Shown: positions 1-8,454 of the stretch, one piece after another
Layout: the number at the start of each line of letters is the position of its first letter
How positions within the stretch are numbered: the first letter of the stretch is position 1
Source of the DNA: Clostridia bacterium
Lineage (GTDB): Bacteria > Bacillota > Clostridia > Peptostreptococcales > Anaerovoracaceae
Length of the DNA: 42,318 bases
Assembly (NCBI GenBank): GCA_902363595.1
Contig: CABJAP010000023.1
Location: 1 to 42,318 of the forward strand
Reading direction: 5' to 3'
Notes under the pieces: generated by a model
What the model was told of the DNA's origin: nothing
Database searches by the model: none
Seen by the model: only the letters and a program-made list of their open reading frames with translations
Program-made: the position numbers and the translations under genes

Positions 1-112
1 CGGGATTAGAGACTGTTTTCATCCTCCAAACCGCTTAAAAAGAATGTTATGGACGGTACTGGAAACCAATCCCACTTTCACGCCGTTTATCCCCTCTTTT
101 TCAGTGGCCTCC
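1..112 (-). repeat. Left copy of a 112-bp perfect inverted terminal repeat
   Basis: Bases 1-112 are the exact reverse complement of 42204-42315; identity stops sharply at 112/113. Read outwards (minus strand) the repeat carries an open frame ending in a peptide like KVGLVSSTVHNILF followed by KRFGG and TGA. A GGAGG ribosome binding site sits inside the last codons and an ATG overlaps the stop (ATGA), so a second gene beginning MKTVSNP starts and runs off the window. The same frame stays open inwards on the left to about position 207, without a convincing start. It looks like the junction of a two-gene operon present twice in the genome. The gene family is not recognised. An assembly break in a multicopy element is the simplest explanation. 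Confidence 0.9.
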
Positions 113-313
113 CCAGCAGCCTTCCCAGCGATAATTTTTAGCCTTTTTCGCTGCCAATCCACCCAAAAACAGCAGCAAATTATCGCTCTTCTGAATTTTT
201 TCTTTTTTCACGATGAAAAATCATCGCAATCTTAGACCAAAACAAGCTCCAGCGATCATTTTACTTTGCACCCTTTAAAAATCCGGGCCCGAAGGGCCCG
301 CTCCTTATCCCAA
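113..313. other. AT-rich gene-free stretch before the tandem repeat
   Basis: No convincing gene is seen between the left terminal repeat and the 167-bp tandem repeat. The only structured element is the terminator hairpin near 284-300, listed separately. Confidence 0.5.
273..300 (-). terminator. Rho-independent terminator of the nucleoside ABC transporter operon
   Basis: On the minus strand CGGGCCC, a TTC loop and GGGCCCG form a perfect 7-bp GC stem followed by GATTTTT. It is the first strong terminator downstream of the second permease gene, which ends at 643, with the tandem repeat lying in between. Confidence 0.7.
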
Positions 314-647
314 CACAAATCCGCGCTCCCCCACAAGGGGAGCCGCGCCCCTCATCTCAACTCACAACTCCCGCAGCAAAAAACGTTTTGCGCAGGCAAA
401 CTCCGCAGAGCTGCATATCGCCCAAACGATATAACCCCGCCCGAGGACCTCGCCGCAGCAAAACACTCCTTTTCCCCAAACACAAATCCGCGCTCCCCTA
501 CCGGGGGAGCCGCGCCCCTTATCTCAACTCACAACTCTCGCAGCAAAAAACGTTTTGCGCAGGCAAACTCCGCAGAGCTGCGTATCGCGCAAGCGATACA
601 GCGCAGCTCGAGGACCTTGCCGTAGCAAAACGTTTTTTGCCCCTACC
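314..647. repeat. Two tandem copies of a 167-bp palindrome-rich intergenic repeat
   Basis: Copy 1 (314-480) and copy 2 (481-647) start with the same CACAAATCCGCGCTCCC and are alike over the whole unit. Each has a hairpin GCTCCCC-N5-GGGGAGC near its start and the block AAAAAACGTTTTGCGCAGG in the middle. Each then has a second hairpin, GTATCGC-GCAA-GCGATAC in copy 2 and ATATCG-N6-CGATAT in copy 1. The two arms of the second hairpin changed together between the copies, so the fold seems to be kept. Copy 2 runs up to the stop of the permease gene. It codes for nothing recognisable. It could be a REP/BIME-like element, a small RNA or a remnant of a mobile palindromic repeat. Confidence 0.8.
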
Positions 648-1569
648 GCTCCTCTCGGAAGTAATTGTTGCCCAAATCTCCCGGAGGCTGGCTTTCTTTT
701 CTCTTTTTATGCGTACTGATAATTACAATCAAAATCGTCGCAATATATGGAATCATATCCACCAAGTATTGGGAAATCCCAAGTCCCATAGCCTGGAATT
801 TCAGACCCAGGATGGACAGTCCGCCGAAGAGCACGCCGCCGAAGAAACCTTTGATCGGATTCCATGCCACAAAGATTACCAGAGCCACCGCGATCCAGCC
901 TCTGCCGTTGACAACGTCTTCCTGCCAGATGGGAATACGCACCAGAGAAAGGTACGCGCCGCCCAGCCCGCAAAGCGCGCCGCCGATGAGGATGTGCACA
1001 TATTTATACAAGGTGATGTTGATACCGGAAGCATCCGCTGCCGCCGTGTTTTCCCCCATCGCTTTCAGGTTCATACCCATGCGGGTCTTATACATGTACA
1101 CCGCTGCTACTGCGCAGACCACATAGCTCAAATACACGAACATATCCTGCTGGAAGAAAATCGGCCCTATAACCGGAATCTGACCCAGCACAGGAATCGT
1201 CACTTTGCTGAAAAAGGAAGTGATCGCAGATGGAGCCATGGAGCCCAGCAGCGGTTCGCCTACGAATTGAGCAAAGCCAGTGCCGAAGATGGTCAGCGTC
1301 AGTCCGGTAACAACCTGATTGGCCTTCAAGGTTACCGTCACGAATGCATAAATCATGGCGCCGCCGGCTCCCGCAAGGGCCGCCGAAAGCAGCGCGGCTC
1401 CAGGATTGGCTGTGTTCAGCCCCGTGTAAAAGCCCATAACTGCTCCCATGAGCATCATACCTTCCACACCCAGATTCATGTTTCCCGTTTTTTCCGTAAT
1501 CAGTTCACCCACCGTCGCAAATACCAGAGGTGTTCCCGCTACCACGCACGCAGCCAGAAATTCAATCAT
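643..1569 (-). CDS. ABC nucleoside transporter permease (second permease, NupQ/YufQ-like)
   Basis: A 308-residue, very hydrophobic inner-membrane protein of the BPD_transp_2 family, about eight to ten membrane segments. It opens with a membrane segment and shows the family stretch LGVEGMMLMGAVMGF near residue 34 and NPIKGFFGGVLFGG around 230. It pairs with the other permease, the double ATPase and a BMP lipoprotein to import nucleosides or a similar purine compound. Its ATG follows the upstream permease stop by two bases, so the pair is surely co-translated. Last gene of the operon; a terminator lies near 273-300. The family is clear, the substrate is inferred from BMP-type relatives and the neighbouring xpt. 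Confidence 0.88.
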   Translation of the reverse strand: MIEFLAACVVAGTPLVFATVGELITEKTGNMNLGVEGMMLMGAVMGFYTGLNTANPGAALLSAALAGAGGAMIYAFVTVTLKANQVVTGLTLTIFGTGFAQFVGEPLLGSMAPSAITSFFSKVTIPVLGQIPVIGPIFFQQDMFVYLSYVVCAVAAVYMYKTRMGMNLKAMGENTAAADASGINITLYKYVHILIGGALCGLGGAYLSLVRIPIWQEDVVNGRGWIAVALVIFVAWNPIKGFFGGVLFGGLSILGLKFQAMGLGISQYLVDMIPYIATILIVIISTHKKRKESQPPGDLGNNYFREER

Positions 1570-1571
1570 AA

Positions 1572-2645
1572 TTAAGCCACCTCCTTGGACGCTCTGCCGA
1601 AACGAACTCGGTACCGCATGAAAAATTCACTTCCCAGAACAAAGAACAAGACCAATCCCTGCACAATATCCGATACAGCGCTCGGAATGCCCAGAGCTAT
1701 TTGGATGTATTCGCCGCCCTGAATCAGCATGGCAAAGACCACGCATACCAGCAGGGCGTATCCCGCATGAAGCTTGGAAAGCCATGCGGTAATGATGGCG
1801 GTAAATCCATAATTGTTGGCAATCGCCGCAACCAGCGTTTTTTCGATGGCCGATGCCTGCACCATGCCGACGATGCCGCAAAGACCGCCGGAAACCAGCA
1901 TGGCAATGACGATAACCTTGCTGATATTCATACCCGCATAGCGGGCTGTTTCAACGCTTTCTCCAACAACTGTAATTTCGTATCCGACTTTAGTATGATT
2001 AATGAAGAAATATACAAACGCCGTCGCGATCAGCGCGAAAATCCAGCCGATATGCACGCCGCCCAAAGAAGGCAGCACCGCATTGGAGGAGAACGTTGCG
2101 ATTTTGGGAAATCCGTTGGCTGCAGGATCCATCCAGGGACCGTACTGAAGGTATGTAACGAATTTAATCGCCACATAGTTCATCATCAAGGTAAAGATGG
2201 TTTCATTGGTTCCCAGCTTGGCCTTGAAGATCGCCGGTATGAACGCCCAAATTCCGCCGCAGATGGCAGCCGCGATCACCATGAGCAGGATCATGACCGG
2301 CTGAGGCACGCTTTCGCCCAGATTAAGGGCTACCCATCCGGCTCCGAGAGCTCCCATCGTGATCTGGCCCTCACCGCCGATATTCCAGAATTTCATTTTA
2401 AAGGCGACGATAATTCCCATGGACGCGATGATCAGTGGGATCGCCTTAATGATCGTCTGCTTGATCCGAAGAGAAGTTCCAACCGATCCCAATACGATCT
2501 CCTTGAAAATATTAAACGGGTTAAGCCCGAAAATCAATAAAATGATGCCTGCAAAGACAATTGACAGCACCACCGCCAAGGCAGTGATGATAATCTCTTT
2601 TTTTCTAGGCAGGTCATCACGTTTTGTCACTCTTATAAAATCCAT
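1572..2645 (-). CDS. ABC nucleoside transporter permease (first permease, NupP/YufP-like)
   Basis: A 357-residue membrane permease of the BPD_transp_2 family. The start chosen is the ATG that shares one base with the ATPase stop codon (TAATG). This gives an N-terminus MDFIRVTKRDD, a charged cytoplasmic head, then the first membrane helix (ALAVVLSIVFAGIILLIFG). The motif FWNIGGEGQITMGALGA near residue 90 is typical of this permease family. A longer reading frame exists upstream but lies wholly inside the ATPase gene. It forms the membrane channel with the product of 643-1569. Function as a nucleoside-type importer is inferred from the family and operon. Confidence 0.88.
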   Translation of the reverse strand: MDFIRVTKRDDLPRKKEIIITALAVVLSIVFAGIILLIFGLNPFNIFKEIVLGSVGTSLRIKQTIIKAIPLIIASMGIIVAFKMKFWNIGGEGQITMGALGAGWVALNLGESVPQPVMILLMVIAAAICGGIWAFIPAIFKAKLGTNETIFTLMMNYVAIKFVTYLQYGPWMDPAANGFPKIATFSSNAVLPSLGGVHIGWIFALIATAFVYFFINHTKVGYEITVVGESVETARYAGMNISKVIVIAMLVSGGLCGIVGMVQASAIEKTLVAAIANNYGFTAIITAWLSKLHAGYALLVCVVFAMLIQGGEYIQIALGIPSAVSDIVQGLVLFFVLGSEFFMRYRVRFGRASKEVA

Positions 2646-4165
2646 TACGCCAAAGCCTCCCCATCTTGTTTTCCTGTCATCAAAAGACCAATATCTTCTT
2701 TTGTCACTTCCGACGGCTTGACAATGCCTGTAATTTCTCCATGACAAAGCACGATCACCCGGTCGCACAGATCCATCAGCACGTCCAAATCTTCACCGAC
2801 AAAGAGGACGCCTACGCCTCTCTCCTTCTGTTCGTTGAGCAGATCGTAGATCTTGTAAGAAGCTCCGATATCCAATCCTCGGACCGCATATGCCGTAATC
2901 AGGACCTTGGGCGCAGAATCAATCTCCCTGCCAAGGAGCACCTTCTGTACATTGCCGCCCGAAAGCTTTTTAACCGGCGTATAAATATTAGGTGTCTGGA
3001 TATCCAGTTCTTTGACGATTTTTTTCGCCTTCTTTACGCACGGGCCCCGCTGAAGGATAATCCCCGGCTGATTCTGATAATCTTTTAGAATCATATTATG
3101 AACGATATCCATGGAGCCCACCAGTCCCATGCCCAACCGGTCCTCCGGAATAAATCCCATGCGGATCCCCAAACGGATAATATCCCGCGGCGTTTTTCCC
3201 ACCAGATTTTCGCCTTCGAAGTAGATCCTGCCTTTTTCCGCTTTGGCCAGGCCGGCAATCACCTCGCACAATTCCTTCTGTCCGCTGTTAGCCACTCCTG
3301 CCACACCGACGATCTCGTGGGAATTCAAGGTAAAGCTCACATCTGAGAGGGCGTTTTTCCCTTCGCTGTCCAAAACGGTCACCTCGTCCATGTTCAGCAG
3401 CGGACGTTTTTTATCAAAGCTTTTCTTTTCAATGGACAAATCCACTTTTTTGCCTACCATCATCTCAATCAGATTGGCGACTTTGACCGTTTCTGTCACC
3501 ACGGTCTCGATGGACTGTCCTTTCCTGAGAACCGTAACCCGGTCGGAAATCTCCATAACCTCATTGAGCTTATGGGTAATGATGACCACCGAACATCCCT
3601 GTTCCTTCATATTGCGGATAACCCGAAAAAGTTTTTTAATTTCCTGCGGGGTCAGGACAGCAGTAGGCTCATCCATGATCAGGATTTTGGCGCCCCTGTA
3701 TAAAACTTTGATGATTTCCAAAGTCTGTTTTTCTCCCACGGACATATCGTATACCTTTTTATCAGGATCGATATCCAGCCCGTATTGATCGGAAAGGTCC
3801 TTCACTTTTTTAGACAGGGCTTTTCCGCGGAGAAAAACATTAGTCGGCTGTCCGATGATGATGTTCTCTTTTGCAGTCATAACGTCGACCAGTTTGAAAT
3901 GCTGATGAATCATGCCGATTCCCATGCGAATAGATTCCTTAGGCGAAGAAAAATGCACTTCTTCCCCGTTGATCTTGATGATACCCGAATCAGGGGTGTA
4001 GATTCCCGAGAGCATGTTCATCAGAGTCGACTTGCCTGCGCCGTTTTCTCCAAGCAAAGCATGGACCTCTCCGTGCCGCACGGACAAATTGATATTGTCA
4101 TTGGCCTTGAGGGTTCCGAATGATTTGCTGATGTTCTTCATTTCGATTGCCAGTTCTTGCTGCAC
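2645..4165 (-). CDS. ABC transporter ATPase with two fused nucleotide-binding domains (NupO/YufO-like)
   Basis: A 506-residue cytoplasmic protein with two ABC domains. The first has a good Walker A (GENGAGKSTLMN, about residue 38), signature MSVGEKQ and Walker B ILIMDEPTAVLTP. The second is degenerate at Walker A (GVAGVANSGQKE) and Walker B (VLITAYAVRGLD, without the usual catalytic Glu) but keeps a canonical LSGGNVQK signature. This asymmetry is usual for the sugar/nucleoside-type double ATPases (RbsA/YufO). It powers the two permeases encoded downstream. The stop overlaps the next start by one base. A hairpin lies in the 89-bp gap after the lipoprotein gene, which could lower expression relative to the binding protein. 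Confidence 0.93.
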   Translation of the reverse strand: MQQELAIEMKNISKSFGTLKANDNINLSVRHGEVHALLGENGAGKSTLMNMLSGIYTPDSGIIKINGEEVHFSSPKESIRMGIGMIHQHFKLVDVMTAKENIIIGQPTNVFLRGKALSKKVKDLSDQYGLDIDPDKKVYDMSVGEKQTLEIIKVLYRGAKILIMDEPTAVLTPQEIKKLFRVIRNMKEQGCSVVIITHKLNEVMEISDRVTVLRKGQSIETVVTETVKVANLIEMMVGKKVDLSIEKKSFDKKRPLLNMDEVTVLDSEGKNALSDVSFTLNSHEIVGVAGVANSGQKELCEVIAGLAKAEKGRIYFEGENLVGKTPRDIIRLGIRMGFIPEDRLGMGLVGSMDIVHNMILKDYQNQPGIILQRGPCVKKAKKIVKELDIQTPNIYTPVKKLSGGNVQKVLLGREIDSAPKVLITAYAVRGLDIGASYKIYDLLNEQKERGVGVLFVGEDLDVLMDLCDRVIVLCHGEITGIVKPSEVTKEDIGLLMTGKQDGEALA

Positions 4166-4195
4166 TGTTCGCCTCCAAAATAATGGTAAAATAGT

Positions 4196-4222
4196 ATAAG
4201 GGGGACCTGACGGTTCCCCTCA
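4196..4222 (-). terminator. Hairpin between binding-protein and ATPase genes (likely attenuator)
   Basis: On the minus strand GGGGAACC-GTCA-GGTCCCC forms a stem with one bulge, followed by CTTATACT, in the 89-bp gap between the BMP lipoprotein and ATPase genes. The weak tail suggests partial termination or mRNA protection, as is common after abundant binding-protein genes. Confidence 0.5.
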
Positions 4223-4254
4223 ATACAATAAGTTTATTTGTTTCTCATCGATGA

Positions 4255-5367
4255 TTATTTGTTGGAAGTCGCTTTCACGCCTTCAACCTCGCCCTGAATC
4301 TTCCATACTTCTTCATCAGTTAAGGTCTGGCCTTCTTTGCACAAAGTCTTTCCGTTATTGTATTTGATTTCGCCGGAGAATACTTTGAATTCGCCTTTTG
4401 CCATCTTATCCTTTACTTCGTTGATCTGCTTCTGAGCATCTTCCGGTACTGCTGCACCCAGCTTGTCCAGACAGATCAGACCGCTTTCGATGGAGCCGTA
4501 GCTGCTGAAAGGCTTTGTTCCGGTCGGTTTAAAGCTTCCGTCTTTGATCGCCTTAAAGGTCGGTGTGAAGTAAGCGGACATATCCCAGTAAGGAGCTGTC
4601 AGGTAATTTTCGCCTGCAACATTGTTGTTGTAGTTCCAGCCGGTGGTGTAAATGCCTGCTTCTTTTGCAGCCAGCTGGGTTGCTGTTGAGTCAGCATGAT
4701 AGGTCAGCACATCGCATCCGGCGCTGATCAGCTGTTCTGCCGCTGCTTTTTCGATTTCAGCATCGCCCCAAGTGTTGATGTAAACGACTTTTACTTCAAC
4801 ATCCGGATTGACTGCCTGTGCGCCCAGTGTAAAGGCATTGATGCCAATCTGCACTTCTGTGTAAGGATGAGCCGCTACATAACCCAGAACGTTTTTCTTG
4901 CTTGCCGCTGCTGCTGCCATGCCGGAAAGATATCTTGCTTCTTCCATGGAACCGAAGAAGTTTTCCATGTTCTTTTCATTCTGGTAAGGGCCTGAGAAGT
5001 GTAAGAAGGTAACATCATCATAGTCGCCGGAATTGGCCAGCTCGTTGAGAGCATCTCCGTATCCGAAGGAACACCCTACAATGATCTTGCATCCCTGGTC
5101 GATTAGGTTGGTGGCAGTGGTTTTTGCTCCCTGCGTATCACTGTCGCTTACGTTTTCTTTCTTAACCAGTTCCATTCCGTTTTCTTTGGCTGCCTTTTCC
5201 AGACCTTCGTTCATGCACTGAGTAAAGCCGCCGTCATTGATGGATCCGATAAAGATACATCCAACTTTTACCGCGTCCTTATCGCCTTCATCGCTGCTTC
5301 CGCCGCCGCATGCCGCGAAGCTGAAGACCATAACAAGCGCCAGTAATACTGCTAGTACTTTTTTCAT
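4255..5367 (-). CDS. bmpA: BMP-family substrate-binding lipoprotein (nucleoside ABC importer)
   Basis: A 370-residue lipoprotein. The N-terminus is a classic type II signal peptide (KK, hydrophobic run, lipobox FAAC with Cys20) followed by a Gly/Ser/Asp linker. The mature part has the BMP/Med family order: KVGCIFIGSINDGGF at the start, then the GCSFGYGDALNELA region and the hinge region around NTWGDAEIE. Anchored outside the cell, it captures substrate for the permeases. The family in Gram-positives (BmpA/YufN/NupN) binds purine nucleosides, and an xpt gene immediately upstream supports purine salvage. It has its own strong promoter and an RBS (AAAGGAG) upstream. Confidence 0.92.
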   Translation of the reverse strand: MKKVLAVLLALVMVFSFAACGGGSSDEGDKDAVKVGCIFIGSINDGGFTQCMNEGLEKAAKENGMELVKKENVSDSDTQGAKTTATNLIDQGCKIIVGCSFGYGDALNELANSGDYDDVTFLHFSGPYQNEKNMENFFGSMEEARYLSGMAAAAASKKNVLGYVAAHPYTEVQIGINAFTLGAQAVNPDVEVKVVYINTWGDAEIEKAAAEQLISAGCDVLTYHADSTATQLAAKEAGIYTTGWNYNNNVAGENYLTAPYWDMSAYFTPTFKAIKDGSFKPTGTKPFSSYGSIESGLICLDKLGAAVPEDAQKQINEVKDKMAKGEFKVFSGEIKYNNGKTLCKEGQTLTDEEVWKIQGEVEGVKATSNK

Positions 5368-5420
5368 GTTCTTTTTCTCTCCTTTGCGTAAATATAAGTA
5401 AATGAAATAAGATACACTCC

Positions 5421-5450
5421 ATTATAGCCACTTCATAATTGGCTTGTAAA
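5421..5450 (-). promoter_or_regulatory. Sigma-A type promoter of the bmpA operon
   Basis: On the minus strand a TTTACA (-35) and a perfect TATAAT (-10) are separated by 18 bases in the 111-bp gap upstream of bmpA. No purine riboswitch could be recognised in this short leader. Confidence 0.7.
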
Positions 5451-5478
5451 GTTATTTTGTCCAGAAAATCACAATTTT

Positions 5479-6051
5479 TTACACAAAAGCAATCGTTCCG
5501 TCATCAATCTTTTCGATGACTGCCAGCGATTCCAGGCGGAACCCTGCCTGCCGCAGTTTTTGACCGCCGCCCTGAAAGCCTTTTTCGATCACTGCGCCGA
5601 TCCCCAGGACTTTTGCGCCCGCCTGCTGTACCAGCTGTGTCATTGCCAGCGCTGCTTGGCCGTGGGCGAGAAAATCGTCCAGAATCAGCACCCGATCCCC
5701 TTCATGAAGATATTTTTTAGCGACCCGAATGATAGAGACGGTTCCCTTGGTAAAGGACTTGGCTTCAGCACCGTAAAAGTCTTCCGTCATGGTGCTGGGC
5801 GTGGTTTTTTTTGCGAAAACCACAGGTGGATAGCCGAAATACGGAGCCGTCATACAGGCGATGCCGATACCGCTGGCTTCCACGGTCAAAATTTTATCCA
5901 CTTCGATATCTGCAAAACGGCGGCGGAATTCTTTGCCGATCTCATCCATAAATTTAACATCGATCTGGTGGTTGAGGAACCCGTCCACTTTCACGATCCC
6001 GGTTCCGACAGCTTGTCCTTCTCGGATGATTTTATCCTTTAATGCTTCCAT
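5479..6051 (-). CDS. xpt: Xanthine phosphoribosyltransferase
   Basis: A 190-residue cytoplasmic enzyme, the normal length of the family. It converts xanthine and PRPP to XMP in purine salvage. Visible marks are the N-terminus MEALKDKIIREGQ, the VEASGIGIA segment near residue 58, FAKKTTPSTM near 79 and the PRPP loop VLILDDFLAHGQAA near 121. It follows the signal peptidase gene by 10 bp, so it is probably transcribed from upstream, while bmpA behind it has its own promoter. Clustering with a nucleoside importer fits purine salvage. In many Firmicutes xpt has a purine riboswitch; here there is no room for one directly in front of it. Confidence 0.95.
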   Translation of the reverse strand: MEALKDKIIREGQAVGTGIVKVDGFLNHQIDVKFMDEIGKEFRRRFADIEVDKILTVEASGIGIACMTAPYFGYPPVVFAKKTTPSTMTEDFYGAEAKSFTKGTVSIIRVAKKYLHEGDRVLILDDFLAHGQAALAMTQLVQQAGAKVLGIGAVIEKGFQGGGQKLRQAGFRLESLAVIEKIDDGTIAFV

Positions 6052-6061
6052 GCTCTGTCTC

Positions 6062-6721
6062 CTAAACTTTTTTTATATCCAAAACAACTCGTCCAACAAT
6101 ATCTTTTTTCTCAACCAGTCCTACCTCTTTGCTTCTGGAGTCTTTGGAGTTGACCCGGTTGTCACCGAGGACAAAATAGCAATCCTCCCGAACGGTCACC
6201 GGATATTCCATCGTCTCATCGGTGATGGCCGTAGCCGTGTAAACATAGTCTTCTTCTACCTTGGTTCCGTTGATGTACAGCCCGTCCTGTCTGCTGACAT
6301 CCACCGTATCCCCGGCAGTAGCGACCACTCGCTTGATCAGCTTTTCCCCTTTTTTCGTTTTAAAGACGATAATATCCCCTTTTTCTATGTTTCTGGCCAA
6401 ACGAAAAATAACGATCCGGTCGCCGCTGCAGAAATTGGGCTCCATGGAATTTCCTGTAATCCGCGGCACGCCTATAATCAAATTAAAAACAAGCAAAACC
6501 ACAAGGAGCGCTGCCCCCGCTTCGAGGGCGAGCCACTTCCAGTTTCGCTTGAAAAGGTTTTCTTTTGAATCCTCGGGTTCTTTTTTTTTCGGTTTCTTTG
6601 GTTCTTCGTCTTTAAAAGCTGCATCAAGAGCCTCCCTTACCCATTTATCGGAAGACAGGCTCTCATTCATCTCAAGATTTATTTTGGGAGTTTTCTGCAA
6701 ATCTTTCTTCAGATCAATCAT
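6062..6721 (-). CDS. lepB: Type I signal peptidase
   Basis: A 219-residue membrane protease that removes signal peptides from exported proteins. A charged cytoplasmic head of about 60 residues (rich in K, E, P) precedes one membrane helix (WLALEAGAALLVVLLVFNL). The catalytic domain follows, with the nucleophile Ser in GNSMEP, the general base Lys in KLIKRVVA, and the box D motif YFVLGDNRVNSKDSR. Its start overlaps the end of the coiled-coil gene by 8 bp, so the two are translationally linked. The long charged head is larger than in small Gram-positive signal peptidases. The symbol follows family use; sip would be equally fitting. Confidence 0.93.
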   Translation of the reverse strand: MIDLKKDLQKTPKINLEMNESLSSDKWVREALDAAFKDEEPKKPKKKEPEDSKENLFKRNWKWLALEAGAALLVVLLVFNLIIGVPRITGNSMEPNFCSGDRIVIFRLARNIEKGDIIVFKTKKGEKLIKRVVATAGDTVDVSRQDGLYINGTKVEEDYVYTATAITDETMEYPVTVREDCYFVLGDNRVNSKDSRSKEVGLVEKKDIVGRVVLDIKKV

Positions 6722-8336
6722 CCGACTCTACCAGAACATCCTCTATATCTGTACTTGTATCTGTATAGCTCCTGGTGATCTCGTCCTTATCCTGGAAATA
6801 CAGCTTACTTCTAATTCCTTCCAAAGCTTCTGTTACACTGCCAATATCGGACTTGACTTTCCCGAATTCGCCTTCTATGGTTTCAATATATGTACTATAT
6901 TTATATTTCTGCTGCTGCAGTTTCTTTTCTTCCAGCTCCAGGTTTCTCCGCTCCTGCTCCATCCGGCTTTCAAGAGCTTTTTTCTGTTCTTCCATTTCAG
7001 CCTTCATGCGATTGATCTCCGCTCTAGCCATGGATTTTTCGTTCTGCATTTCGATTTCCAGATTGGCGCGCATGGTCTGTACTTCAGAATTAAAGTTTTC
7101 TCTGGCCTGCTGGACATTTTTGGCCAGGCTTTCCTGAACAGCTTTGACTTCAGCCTGGCTCTTGGCACGGGCTTCCTGAACTTCCTTGCGGACAGCCTGC
7201 TGCTCCGCTTCCAGTTCTTGTCTGACTCTCTGCTGTTTTCTTTCCAGCTCATGATTGACGCGCTCTTCCTTTGCCTTAAGCTGCGCGTTGACTTTATTTT
7301 GTTCAGCGGCCAATTCTTCCCGAACACGATTCTTTTCAGCGGCCAGTTCTTCGCGTACTTTTTTCTTTTCTGCTTCCAGCTCTTCCCGAACCCGATTCTG
7401 GTCTGCCTCCAGCTGTGCATTGACTTTACTCTGTTTTGTTTCTAGTTCTTCGTTAATCTTCTTTTCTCTTGCTTCCAGGTCTGCCTGAACTTTTTGCTGT
7501 CTCGCTTCCAGTTGTTCGGTAATGCGCTTTTGTTCCGATTCCAGCTGAACCCGGATGCGCTTTTGTTCAGCTTCCAATTCTGCGTTAACCTGAGCCCGCT
7601 TCTCATTGATCTGTCTTTCTGCCTCAGCCCACGCAGCTTCGATCTGCATCTGAGACTTGGCCTTTGCCATCTGCATATCTTCTTCGGCCTGTTCTTTCTG
7701 CGCTTTGAGCAGAATTTCGCTCTCTGCTTTATCGGCCTCTATTTTGTCACGCAGCGCCTTCATTTCCATTTCAAAACGGCTTCTGGACGCTTGCGCCTCT
7801 TTTTCAAACTCTTCCCGTTCCTGCTGCAGTTCTGTCTGTGTCCGTACCTTTTCAGCCTGGAGCTGCAGCCTCTCTTCTTCCTGCTTCTTTTCTTCTTCAG
7901 CCAGCTGCGCTCTGCCCTCTTCCAACATCTGGGTAACTTCCGCCCTAGCTCTAGAAACAATCTCGTTGCTGTTTTTCTTCGCTTCCATCATCATGTTGAT
8001 ATAAACATCGTTGTTGGCTTCATATTTTTGCAGTCTCTGCTGAATTTCTTTCATTTTGATTTCAGCTTCCTGCTCAGCCTGACGCTTACTTTCGGCAATC
8101 CGCTGTTCCATGGAGGTCTTTTCCGCCTGCATCTGTTTCTGTAAAACCTGTATTTCTGAATCGAATGTCTGCTCCAGCTGAGCGATATTCGCTTCATATA
8201 AGTTGCAGAGGTCCTGCATGCTTGCATAGACCGCTTCTTTTGCGAAGCCTCCGTCGGCGTCTTTTTTTATGTTCATATTCTGAAGCAACTTGATAACTTC
8301 TTCTTTTCTCTTGCTTGCGATTTCGTTTCTATCCAT
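6714..8336 (-). CDS. Long coiled-coil protein with 11-residue (hendecad) repeats, unknown function
   Basis: A 540-residue, highly charged (E/K/Q/R) soluble protein with no signal peptide or membrane segment. A 60-residue head with few repeats is followed by continuous predicted helix. From about residue 174 to 459 a hydrophobic residue recurs at positions 4 and 11 of an 11-residue unit. Residues 240-382 are 13 tidy copies of roughly xxELEAEQxRV. The C-terminus (about 475-540) is acidic and non-repetitive. Such hendecads form right-handed or straight coiled coils or long amphipathic surface helices. It is co-translated with signal peptidase (8-bp overlap). I do not recognise the family; a scaffold or filament-like role is a guess. 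It has its own promoter and starts after a 390-bp gene-free stretch. Confidence 0.85.
   Translation of the reverse strand: MDRNEIASKRKEEVIKLLQNMNIKKDADGGFAKEAVYASMQDLCNLYEANIAQLEQTFDSEIQVLQKQMQAEKTSMEQRIAESKRQAEQEAEIKMKEIQQRLQKYEANNDVYINMMMEAKKNSNEIVSRARAEVTQMLEEGRAQLAEEEKKQEEERLQLQAEKVRTQTELQQEREEFEKEAQASRSRFEMEMKALRDKIEADKAESEILLKAQKEQAEEDMQMAKAKSQMQIEAAWAEAERQINEKRAQVNAELEAEQKRIRVQLESEQKRITEQLEARQQKVQADLEAREKKINEELETKQSKVNAQLEADQNRVREELEAEKKKVREELAAEKNRVREELAAEQNKVNAQLKAKEERVNHELERKQQRVRQELEAEQQAVRKEVQEARAKSQAEVKAVQESLAKNVQQARENFNSEVQTMRANLEIEMQNEKSMARAEINRMKAEMEEQKKALESRMEQERRNLELEEKKLQQQKYKYSTYIETIEGEFGKVKSDIGSVTEALEGIRSKLYFQDKDEITRSYTDTSTDIEDVLVESDD
7191..7619 (-). repeat. 33-bp coding tandem repeat (13 units of 11 residues)
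   Basis: This stretch encodes residues 240-382 of the coiled-coil protein. Units such as NAELEAEQKRI, NAQLEADQNRV and REELEAEKKKV follow each other without gaps or insertions, each 33 bases long. Copies differ at many bases, so the array is old rather than a fresh expansion. Confidence 0.85.
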
Positions 8337-8425
8337 ACCTAGCCTCTTTCTGATTTTCAGTTATAGATTTTCTCATTTGTATCCATTCAGGTCCGCAGTG
8401 TCCTGAAAATGGTTCAGACAGATTT

Positions 8426-8454
8426 ATTATAACATTTTATTTTCTATTTGTCTC
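8426..8454 (-). promoter_or_regulatory. Promoter of the coiled-coil / signal peptidase operon
   Basis: On the minus strand GAGACA (-35), 17 bases and a perfect TATAAT (-10) lie about 90 bp upstream of the coiled-coil start codon. Confidence 0.55.

Noticed and set aside
314..647. CRISPR array
   Set aside because: Only two long units without regular spacers and no cas genes; it is a simple tandem duplication.
388..1575. Long plus-strand open frame opposite the permease gene
   Set aside because: It is the antisense shadow of the permease and the tandem repeat; no family, poor composition and no ribosome binding site.
5368..5478. Purine riboswitch in front of bmpA or xpt
   Set aside because: The gaps are too short or lack the conserved core; only a standard promoter is seen.
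7494..8144. Hydrophobic plus-strand frame rich in Phe and Leu
   Set aside because: It is the antisense of the E/K/Q-rich coiled-coil repeat, which always gives Phe/Leu/Ser-rich shadows.
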